From Chloroflexota bacterium (GTDB lineage Bacteria > Chloroflexota > Dehalococcoidia > Dehalococcoidales > Fen-1064): 5,565 nt of DNA. The notes under the pieces were generated by a model. That model worked only from the letters and a program-made list of their open reading frames with translations. It was not told the DNA's origin and did not search any database. The stretch spans positions 1-5,565 of the forward strand of contig JAPLHG010000084.1 in NCBI GenBank assembly GCA_026389745.1, written 5' to 3'. The position numbers and the translations under genes are program-made. This document shows positions 1-5,250 of the stretch, in pieces (positions within the stretch are counted from its first letter, which is position 1; every line of letters starts with the position of its first letter).

Positions 1-256
1 CTTCTTTGACAGCAAAATCATCGATGGGGGAGTGAATACTCTTCTGGTACAAAGGGTTATTGTGCGTGATTTCTTCAGCGGGTTGTTATCGTTCGACAAG
101 AAGGGTGTGGATGGAGCGGTAAACGGCGTGGCCGACACGACATTGATTGCAGGCAAGACAATGCGGAAGGCACAGACCGGGCAATTACAGTTCTACGGCT
201 TAATCATTGGGCTGGGTATCGTAATCCTAATTGCCAGTCTGTTTATATTTGGTTAA
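1..256 (+). CDS. nuoL: NADH-quinone oxidoreductase subunit L, C-terminal fragment
   Basis: This is the last 84 residues of the complex I membrane subunit L, the antiporter-like subunit at the distal end of the membrane arm that also carries the long lateral helix. The gene is cut by the window edge, and its first complete codon begins at base 2. The fragment reads in frame from FFDSKIIDGG through KKGVDGAVNGVAD and KAQTGQLQFYG to a hydrophobic final helix (about the last 22 residues), ending at TAA 254-256. The pattern of Asp-Gly-x-Val-Asn-Gly, then Gln-Thr-Gly-x-x-Gln-x-Tyr, then a terminal membrane helix is the usual NuoL C-terminus. The GTG at 32 is an internal codon, not the start. nuoM follows after 28 bases, which supports co-transcription. 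The pumping residues of NuoL lie upstream of the window and cannot be checked. The same fold occurs in Mrp antiporters and membrane hydrogenases, but the L-M-N order favours complex I. Confidence 0.93.
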   Translation, partial: FFDSKIIDGGVNTLLVQRVIVRDFFSGLLSFDKKGVDGAVNGVADTTLIAGKTMRKAQTGQLQFYGLIIGLGIVILIASLFIFG

Positions 257-272
257 AAGGTAAATACTTGTA

Positions 273-277
273 GGGGG
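273..277 (+). promoter_or_regulatory. Ribosome binding site of nuoM
   Basis: The purine run GGGGG at 273-277 ends 7 bases before the TTG at 285. The in-frame stop TAA at 261-263 leaves no earlier ATG, GTG or TTG, and the first in-frame ATG is codon 59, inside conserved sequence. The TTG is therefore the start. Confidence 0.65.
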
Positions 278-284
278 TAGAGGA

Positions 285-1775
285 TTGAACTTTAATTATA
301 TTTCGCTGATAATTGCCCTCCCTGCGTTGGGAGCGATTTTGATCGCTATTTTGCCCAAACTACAAGCAAAATCAATTAAATATATTGCGGCTATTTTTAC
401 TTTTATTCCTCTGGTTCTGTCTATCTTCCTGTTCATCAATTTTGACAGGTCATCAGCCATGGCTGGAGTGATGCAGTTTGAAGAAAAGATATCCTGGATT
501 CCTTTAATTAATGCCAATTACCATGTAGGTCTTGATGGCTTAAGTATGCTGCTATTTTTGTTGATGTCGATTCTTGGTTTCCTGGTCGTTTTAATTTCGT
601 GGAAGATAGACCTCAGGCCAAGGGAGTACTTCGCGTGGCTGTTGGTTTTGGAAATGAGCATCTTGGGCGTGTTTGCATCTCTTGACTTCTTACTCTTCTT
701 CATCTTCTGGGAGATAGAGGTGGTCCCGATGTTCTTCTTAATCTCTATCTGGGGTTCCGGCAGAAAGGAATATTCCGCCATCAAGTATGTTCTTTACACT
801 TTGTTCGGCAGTGCTATGATATTAGCCGGCATACTCTGTCTGTATTTCACTACCGGCAGTCTCAGTATGGTCGATATCACCCGGAGTGGCATCGGCTCAT
901 TTTTGCCTGTCATCCCGGCAGCGCTAATGTTCTTCCTGTTTCTCGGTGGTTTTGCCATTAAGCTCCCTGTCTTCCCATTTCATACGTGGTTACCTGACGC
1001 CCATACCGACGCCCCGACAGCGGTGAGCGTGGTGCTGGCGGGGACTCTACTAAAGATGGGCGGTTACGGGATGATACGTGTCTGCGTCTCCATTTTCCCT
1101 GATGCCGCTCGTCAGTTTGCCCCAATTCTGCTGGGCTTGGCAATGGTCAACGTGATATATGGAGCGGCGGTTACTTTGAAGCAGACCGATATAAAGCGAC
1201 TGATTGCGTACAGCAGTATCAGTCACATGGGGTTTGTGTTATTGGGTATTTTTTCTTTGACTCAGGTAAGTCTGACAGGAGCCACCTTACAAATGTTCAG
1301 TCACGGACTTATCACTGGACTCTTGTTTGCCACTGCCGGCATAGTTATGCATAATACTCACGAGCGCGATATCAACAAGCTGGGCGGGCTGGCGCGTCAA
1401 CTTCCGATTATTACAGTAATCTTCACAATTGCTGGCTTGGGGGCAATGGGTGTACCCTCTACCAGCGGTTTTATCGCGGAATTTATGACCTTCCTGGGTA
1501 GTTTTCAGAGTGCTGTTCCAGTTGCCAGGATATTTACCGTAATATCCATACTGGGTATCTTGCTTGGAGCCGGATATATTTTGTGGTTGTTACAGCGGGT
1601 GTTTTACGGTGCCCCGCTGGACAAATACAATGGCACTAAGGATGCAGACCGGCTAGAAAGAGTATACTCGGCTGTCTTTATTGTTCTGATATTCTTAGTT
1701 GGTGTTTATCCTTCTATACTGACCAATGTTATCAAGACAGGAATTTCCCCGATAGTGAGATTAATAGGTGGGTAA
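285..1775 (+). CDS. nuoM: NADH-quinone oxidoreductase subunit M
   Basis: This is a complete 496-residue complex I subunit M, one of three antiporter-like proton-pumping subunits in the membrane arm that couples quinone reduction to proton export. Length and hydropathy fit the usual 14-helix family. The expected channel residues are visible: Glu143 in FWEIEVVPMF, Lys226 in AIKLPVFPFHTWLPDAHTDA, Lys257 in LLKMGGYG, and Glu399 in GFIAEF. They correspond to E. coli NuoM Glu144, Lys234, Lys265 and Glu407. The loop motif RLIAYSSISHMG (residues 305-316) is typical of the family. The start is TTG, required because no alternative in-frame start precedes it. It lies between nuoL and nuoN in standard order and is probably translated from the same mRNA. 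Which electron-input module feeds this complex (NADH, F420 or ferredoxin) cannot be told from this window. No disruption is seen. Confidence 0.97.
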   Translation: MNFNYISLIIALPALGAILIAILPKLQAKSIKYIAAIFTFIPLVLSIFLFINFDRSSAMAGVMQFEEKISWIPLINANYHVGLDGLSMLLFLLMSILGFLVVLISWKIDLRPREYFAWLLVLEMSILGVFASLDFLLFFIFWEIEVVPMFFLISIWGSGRKEYSAIKYVLYTLFGSAMILAGILCLYFTTGSLSMVDITRSGIGSFLPVIPAALMFFLFLGGFAIKLPVFPFHTWLPDAHTDAPTAVSVVLAGTLLKMGGYGMIRVCVSIFPDAARQFAPILLGLAMVNVIYGAAVTLKQTDIKRLIAYSSISHMGFVLLGIFSLTQVSLTGATLQMFSHGLITGLLFATAGIVMHNTHERDINKLGGLARQLPIITVIFTIAGLGAMGVPSTSGFIAEFMTFLGSFQSAVPVARIFTVISILGILLGAGYILWLLQRVFYGAPLDKYNGTKDADRLERVYSAVFIVLIFLVGVYPSILTNVIKTGISPIVRLIGG

Positions 1776-1810
1776 GAAGATATAGAACCGGATAGAACTG
1801 TAATCGCGCG

Positions 1811-1817
1811 AGAGGAG
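1811..1817 (+). promoter_or_regulatory. Ribosome binding site of nuoN
   Basis: AGAGGAG at 1811-1817 lies 7 bases before the TTG at 1825. An in-frame TAA at 1801-1803 excludes an earlier start, and the first in-frame ATG is at codon 62. The TTG start is therefore well supported. Confidence 0.75.
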
Positions 1818-1824
1818 TAAGTTT

Positions 1825-3285
1825 TTGAATCTTGAGTTAATAATACCAGAGCTAAGTCTGCTTGCCTGTGCAATTGTGATAATTTTGCTCGACCTTTTTC
1901 TACAGCGAAAGGGATGGCTGGCAGTAATTAGCTTAACTGGCCTGGTAATAGCCGCTGGTTTTACCATCGCCGCCTGGGGAAACAATCCTCAAGCTATCTT
2001 TAACAATATGCTAACAGTGGACAAATTTGCACTGTTCTTCAAATTGTTGCTCTTAGCTATTTCCGCCCTGGTTATTTTAGCCTCCGTGGACTATGTCTCC
2101 AAATTTGCTCGATTTCAGGGTGAATATTATGCACTGGTACTGGTATCTACCCTGGGCATGATGCTCATGGCAGGGACAACAGAGCTCATCTCTATTTTTA
2201 TCTCCCTTGAATTAACCAGCATATCCCTTTATGCGCTGGTGGGGTTTCTGAAAGACCCTAAGTCCACCGAAGCCTCGCTGAAATATCTGTTGCTCGGGGC
2301 AATAGCCTCAGCCGTACTACTGTATGGTATGGCATTCATTTTCGGCTTCACGGGAAAGACACAACTGGGAGACATTGCTCAAGTTGTCCAGGCTACCGTT
2401 TCATCTGGCAGTCCGGCTAATCCCGGACTTATACTGGGGGTAGTGCTGCTAATAGCAGGCCTGGGATTCAAGATTGCCGCTTTCCCCTTCCAGATGTGGG
2501 TTCCCGATGTTTACGAAGGAGCACCGACACCCATTACTGCCTATCTCTCTGTGGCTAGTAAAGCCACCGGCTTTGCCATCATTCTTCGTATTTTCTACTC
2601 TGCATTTAACCTTCCTGCATGGTTAAGTAATGACTGGGGAATGATATTCGCCATTCTTGCAGCAATAGGAATGACGGTAGGTAATATCGTTGCTATCCCT
2701 CAAGTAAACATCAAGCGTATGCTGGGTTACTCCGGCATAGCCCAGGCAGGTTATCTTATGCTGGGCATAGCCGCAATGGGGCTCTCTACGAGCAATGGTA
2801 TTATGGGACAGAGCAGCCTTATATTTTTCCTGACGGGCTATGCCGCTACAAATATGGGGGCATTTATTGCGGTTATTGCTATCTCTAACAAAGTGGGTAG
2901 CGACCTGATTGAAGATTATGCCGGCATCGGGAAAAGGTCGCCATTACTGGCTTTAGCCTTAACCCTGTGTCTCATTTCTCTGACCGGGATTCCACCCACC
3001 GCTGGTTTTATGGCTAAGTTCTACATTTTCAGCGCTGCGGTACAGCAAAATCTGTTGTGGCTGGTTGTCATTGCCGTGTTGAACAGTGTCATATCAGCCT
3101 ACTACTATCTCAGAGTAGTAAAGGTGATGTGGTTCAATGAGCCTAAATTTGAGGGAAGGGTATCCTCTTCCGGAGCGCTACGACTGGCTCTTCTCCTCGC
3201 CTGCCTCGGTGTTATACTGCTCGGCGTTATCCCTGACTATGTAATGAAGCTCACTGAGATTGCCGCCAAAATTCACATCTTTTAA
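1825..3285 (+). CDS. nuoN: NADH-quinone oxidoreductase subunit N
   Basis: This is a complete 486-residue complex I subunit N, the third antiporter-like membrane subunit, next to the quinone-side core. It is highly hydrophobic throughout, with about 14 predicted helices, and has the normal family length. Expected ion-path residues are present: Glu129 in SLELTS, Lys153 in SLKYLLLG, Lys216 in GFKIAAFPFQMWVPDVYEGA, Lys246 in ASKATGF and Lys398 in GFMAKFY. These correspond to E. coli NuoN Glu133, Lys158, Lys217, Lys247 and Lys395. The motif VNIKRMLGYSGIAQAGY (residues 294-310) is the family's central signature. It starts at TTG, 49 bases after nuoM, and is the last gene of the visible nuo operon. 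The next 400 bases hold no + strand gene. I see no convincing hairpin-plus-T-run terminator directly after it. Confidence 0.97.
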   Translation: MNLELIIPELSLLACAIVIILLDLFLQRKGWLAVISLTGLVIAAGFTIAAWGNNPQAIFNNMLTVDKFALFFKLLLLAISALVILASVDYVSKFARFQGEYYALVLVSTLGMMLMAGTTELISIFISLELTSISLYALVGFLKDPKSTEASLKYLLLGAIASAVLLYGMAFIFGFTGKTQLGDIAQVVQATVSSGSPANPGLILGVVLLIAGLGFKIAAFPFQMWVPDVYEGAPTPITAYLSVASKATGFAIILRIFYSAFNLPAWLSNDWGMIFAILAAIGMTVGNIVAIPQVNIKRMLGYSGIAQAGYLMLGIAAMGLSTSNGIMGQSSLIFFLTGYAATNMGAFIAVIAISNKVGSDLIEDYAGIGKRSPLLALALTLCLISLTGIPPTAGFMAKFYIFSAAVQQNLLWLVVIAVLNSVISAYYYLRVVKVMWFNEPKFEGRVSSSGALRLALLLACLGVILLGVIPDYVMKLTEIAAKIHIF

Positions 3286-3319
3286 ATTGACGTTAATGCC
3301 AAGCTACCTATAAACACAG

Positions 3320-3621
3320 CTATTTTACATTTTTCATCTTATCTAAGGCGGCTTGAGTATCTCTGATAAGAAGATACCGATGTAAGACACACCGGCTTTA
3401 ACCGACAGTATCACCTGTCCAAAAGACAATGTGGCGGTGGCATTTACTTTTATACCTTCATTTTCCAGCTGCTTCATTACTCCATAACACGGAGCGCCAT
3501 CGGCCGTTAACTGTAGAATCTTTATTACAATGTTACTCGCCCAACGCGTAAACTGTCCTGCCGATGATGCAACATACGCAACATGAGCCTCCTCCCGTGC
3601 TTGAGCAAGACTGAAGAACCA
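3320..3621 (-). pseudogene. Transaldolase / fructose-6-phosphate aldolase-like remnant
   Basis: On the - strand one frame is open from 3621 (just after an in-frame TAA) to TAG at 3345-3343. It contains WASNIVIKI, then LENEGIKVNATATLSFGQ, then AGVSYIGIF. This resembles the middle of transaldolase/Fsa (TalC-type) enzymes, where the Lys of the I-V-I-K-I strand is the Schiff-base lysine, followed by EGIKxNxT and the KAGxxYxxxF strand. There is no ATG, GTG or TTG in frame before about codon 55. The ATG at 3622 is in another frame and ends quickly. Near 3361-3366 similarity seems to continue in a different frame, giving RDTQAALDKMKNVK before TAG at 3322-3320. The family is normally about 215-240 residues, so the N-terminal strands and most of the C-terminal half are absent. 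I infer a decayed gene. It could have been the third gene of the - strand unit. A chance-open frame is the alternative. Confidence 0.6.
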
Positions 3622-3633
3622 TTATTTACAGGA

Positions 3634-3670
3634 TAAAAGAGGGGGAAGCAGAAAATACTTCCCTCTTTTA
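3634..3670 (-). terminator. Probable intrinsic terminator after the purO-like gene
   Basis: TAAAAGAGGG at 3634-3643 is the exact reverse complement of CCCTCTTTTA at 3661-3670. AAG at 3646-3648 also pairs with CTT at 3658-3660, giving a 13-bp stem with a two-base bulge and a 9-base loop. It lies 21 bases beyond the stop of the - strand gene at 3692. On the - strand the 3' arm ends in TCTTTTA, a short T-run within the stem. The + strand reading also ends in TCTTTTA, so it may act in both directions between the convergent units. Confidence 0.65.
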
Positions 3671-3691
3671 GTTCCCTAACCCTATGCGTTT

Positions 3692-4402
3692 TTACCTATT
3701 TCTCGTCTCAACTTGCCAGGTGTGCTTGTCATCGGAGCGGATACCGCTCACTGCACAAACCCTGATATCATCGCCATTATAAGTAGCCTGCGAGATATCG
3801 AACAGATACTCCGCCAGTTCTTTGGCAGTTTTACCTTTGAATTCTATTTTAGCTAAACCTGAAGTTGGGTCAAACGATTCAGGACTTTCCAGACTGCCCT
3901 TATAAGTGGAAACGCCGGTTAATGTCCCAGATTTCGGCTCAACCAAGAAAGCTTGGGCAGGTATGTCATGTCGCTTAATCCCTGCTAAAAATACCGGCTT
4001 GCCTTCAGCCCCATTGGTTACCACACCAACAATTCTAGGAGTACGGAAACTATCCGGCTCAGCCTGGGCACTATCGAGTAGCTTCTCCATAAAATCTTTT
4101 GTGGGTAGAGAATTGGTATTGAACAGGAGCTTATAAGTCTCAAAAATAGCTTCCGTCTGAATGCCATTGCTGACGGTAATGATGCCATTGTTATTATCGT
4201 ATTCCAAGCCTGTGTAATGTCGCAATGGGTCATAAGGTTGGTTTCCGATTGGTCCGATAATGATGCTACTATCGAGAGGTGTTGCCTTTCTTTCTCGGCT
4301 AGCCGGACTGCGGCCGGTTACCAGATAAGCCACCGCGGGACTGCCGCTGACTGTCATACCAACGAATAACTGTCTTCCGGGATAGGGACCATTGGGATTC
4401 AC
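3692..4402 (-). CDS. purO: PurO-type IMP cyclohydrolase family protein
   Basis: This is a 236-residue homologue of the stand-alone (archaeal-type) IMP cyclohydrolase, which closes the ring of FAICAR to give IMP in the last step of purine synthesis. The fold is the Ntn-hydrolase-like core, not the bifunctional PurH. Visible family motifs, numbered from the 4402 start, are YPGR (7-10), YLVTGRSPASRER (26-38, matching the archaeal Y-R-V-S-S-R-S-x-x-N-R segment), VSNGIQTEA (77-85) and TPRIVGVV (121-128). The C-terminal third is less conserved. No signal peptide or membrane segment is seen, so it should be cytoplasmic. The start is GTG 4402 because AAAGGAG at 4417-4411 sits 8 bases upstream. The GTG at 4411 overlaps that site and would add three residues. 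It follows the aldolase gene by 81 bases on the same strand, and no other purine gene is visible. Family assignment is confident; enzymatic activity is inferred, since bacterial members of this family are less characterised. Confidence 0.85.
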   Translation of the reverse strand: MNPNGPYPGRQLFVGMTVSGSPAVAYLVTGRSPASRERKATPLDSSIIIGPIGNQPYDPLRHYTGLEYDNNNGIITVSNGIQTEAIFETYKLLFNTNSLPTKDFMEKLLDSAQAEPDSFRTPRIVGVVTNGAEGKPVFLAGIKRHDIPAQAFLVEPKSGTLTGVSTYKGSLESPESFDPTSGLAKIEFKGKTAKELAEYLFDISQATYNGDDIRVCAVSGIRSDDKHTWQVETRNR

Positions 4403-4410
4403 TGAATTCA

Positions 4411-4417
4411 CTCCTTT
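4411..4417 (-). promoter_or_regulatory. Ribosome binding site deciding the purO-like start
   Basis: On the - strand AAAGGAG (4417-4411) is followed by 8 bases and then GTG at 4402-4400. An upstream in-frame GTG at 4411-4409 shares its first base with the last base of this site and cannot be used with it. The downstream GTG is therefore preferred. The site directly abuts the 3' arm of the inverted repeat at 4418-4454. Confidence 0.75.
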
Positions 4418-4454
4418 ATCTGATAAAACTACTGCTGAGATTATTTTATCAGAT
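4418..4454 (-). repeat. 11-bp perfect inverted repeat between aldolase and purO-like genes
   Basis: ATCTGATAAAA at 4418-4428 and TTTTATCAGAT at 4444-4454 are exact reverse complements separated by 15 bases. In the - strand transcript this forms an AU-rich hairpin ending one base before the AAAGGAG ribosome binding site of the purO-like gene. There is no T-run after it, so it is not a standard terminator. A second, compact dyad, TTTATC-T-GATAAA at 4415-4427, overlaps the hairpin arm and the ribosome binding site. Roles could be translational control, mRNA processing or protein binding; none is shown. Confidence 0.7.
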
Positions 4455-4483
4455 TTCCTCTTTAGTGCACAGGATTGTGTCCT

Positions 4484-5086
4484 CTACTTACTTCTTCTCT
4501 TTCCATCACCCATCGCTTTGGCGTGCATCTCCTCCATCAGTTTTCCGGCTTCAGCCACCGTCGTGCCCAGAGCAACGACCCCGCGGTTTTTGAGAACGAA
4601 ATACCTGGCACTCTTATCCAGTTTAACCAGCCTGACAACTTCCTGCACCAGTTCCTGAGAGTCGATGGGTTGCTCCATATCTATTGATGGGAACCCTAGT
4701 TTATCTGCCGCTTTTAAGACAGTGCTGTCGTGTAGATGGAAAATAGCACTGACCTCAGGGAGAACTTCATAAATTCCGGAGTGTAGTAAAGTTTCTACTG
4801 ACGGCGTTACCTGTCCCTTCACATAGACCGAGGGTCTATTGAGTCCGAACACCACTCCCCTAGTTTCAACAATTGTATCCCTTGTCAGGTTACCAATAGT
4901 AGCTTCACTACCCGTGATAATAAAGCCGAGTTTAGTTCTGAAACTCAAATCGCCTTCCGCTCCCTGAACCATTCCTAATTCGTGAAATCTTTTGCCCCAC
5001 TGAGCCAGCTCATCAATACGAGCATCATTGGGAGAATCCCTATCGAGAAAAACTGAACTGAACGAGACGCGGGTAGTTTCTGGCAC
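4484..5086 (-). CDS. Class II aldolase/adducin family protein
   Basis: This 200-residue protein is of the class II aldolase/adducin family, the family of L-fuculose-1-phosphate aldolase, L-ribulose-5-phosphate 4-epimerase and methylthioribulose-1-phosphate enzymes. These enzymes use a divalent metal to cleave or rearrange sugar phosphates. The N-terminal segment GAEGDLSFRTKLGFIITGS (42-60) matches the substrate-binding region. Glu98 in SVETLLHSGIY matches the catalytic Glu73 of E. coli FucA. His117 and His119 in FHLHD match its metal ligands His92 and His94. The third ligand, normally the His of N-H-G, is Arg168 here (VLKNRGVVALG), which is unusual. Length is slightly below the usual 210-230 residues. 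It starts at GTG with AGGAGG 5 bases upstream, is first in a - strand unit with the purO-like gene, and has a good promoter at 5171-5199. Substrate cannot be assigned. A non-catalytic or altered-metal role is possible. Confidence 0.87.
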   Translation of the reverse strand: MPETTRVSFSSVFLDRDSPNDARIDELAQWGKRFHELGMVQGAEGDLSFRTKLGFIITGSEATIGNLTRDTIVETRGVVFGLNRPSVYVKGQVTPSVETLLHSGIYEVLPEVSAIFHLHDSTVLKAADKLGFPSIDMEQPIDSQELVQEVVRLVKLDKSARYFVLKNRGVVALGTTVAEAGKLMEEMHAKAMGDGKRRSK

Positions 5087-5170
5087 TATAACCTCCTTGG
5101 CTTTTCTATTTTACTTTTATTCGACAAACAGCGAGAAACTTCCTCATAAAATACGAAGGGTACCGAAAAA

Positions 5171-5199
5171 AGAATACCGCTTGCCAGTTAAGGTGTCAA
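5171..5199 (-). promoter_or_regulatory. Sigma-70-type promoter for the aldolase-purO unit
   Basis: On the - strand TTGACA (5199-5194) is a perfect -35 element. After exactly 17 bases comes TATTCT (5176-5171), a 4-of-6 match to the -10 consensus. Transcription would begin near 5164, leaving about 77 bases of leader before the GTG at 5086. I see no strong leader structure. Confidence 0.65.
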
Positions 5200-5210
5200 T
5201 ACCAATATAA
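5181..5210 (+). promoter_or_regulatory. Candidate promoter for the LOG-family gene
   Basis: TTGCCA (5181-5186) followed by AATATA/ATATAA (5204-5210) at 17-18 bases spacing gives a plausible + strand promoter 40 bases before the ATG at 5251. A second option is TGTCAA (5194-5199) with TAATAT (5218-5223). Both lie within or against the opposing aldolase promoter. The AT-rich context makes the exact -10 uncertain. Confidence 0.4.
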
Positions 5211-5219
5211 AATATGGTA
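5200..5219. repeat. Imperfect palindrome in the divergent promoter region
   Basis: TACC-A-ATAT at 5200-5208 faces ATATGGTA at 5212-5219 across AAA, giving eight pairs with one unpaired A. It overlaps the candidate -10 of the + strand promoter and adjoins the -35 of the - strand promoter, the position expected of an operator acting on both. No regulator gene is visible, and AT-rich DNA produces such dyads by chance. Confidence 0.35.
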
Positions 5220-5250
5220 ATATCTACTTTATTTTGTATGGAGGGGAATT

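Noticed and set aside
296..1143. Three - strand open frames within nuoM (296-517, 518-784, 958-1143)
   Set aside because: They lie opposite a clearly conserved membrane protein gene, show no family motifs, and are explained as shadows of nuoM codon use.
1761..1985. - strand open frame across the nuoM-nuoN junction
   Set aside because: It overlaps the nuoN ribosome binding site and N-terminal coding region, has no recognisable motif, and has no supporting ribosome binding site that I could see.
3286..3325. Possible terminator directly after nuoN using the two AGCT copies near 3302 and 3318
   Set aside because: Only four base pairs form, with a 12-base loop and a weak T-run; this is not convincing.
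3620..3622. ATG on the - strand as a start for the transaldolase-like frame
   Set aside because: It is in a different frame, has no ribosome binding site, and reaches a stop after about 30 codons without family similarity.
3906..4233. Open frames overlapping the purO-like gene (3906-4136 +, 4018-4233 -)
   Set aside because: The purO-like frame has family motifs throughout this region; the alternatives have none.
4392..4687. Two + strand frames (4392-4658, 4475-4687) opposite the aldolase C-terminus
   Set aside because: They are low-complexity Ser/Leu-rich translations antisense to conserved aldolase sequence.
5101..5164. Possible riboswitch or leader hairpin upstream of the aldolase (GAGGAA facing TTTCTC)
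   Set aside because: The stem is six bases with a mismatch and almost no loop; nothing resembles a known riboswitch core.
5028..5210. + strand frame through the divergent promoter region
   Set aside because: It begins inside the antisense of the aldolase, runs through both promoters, and has no motif.
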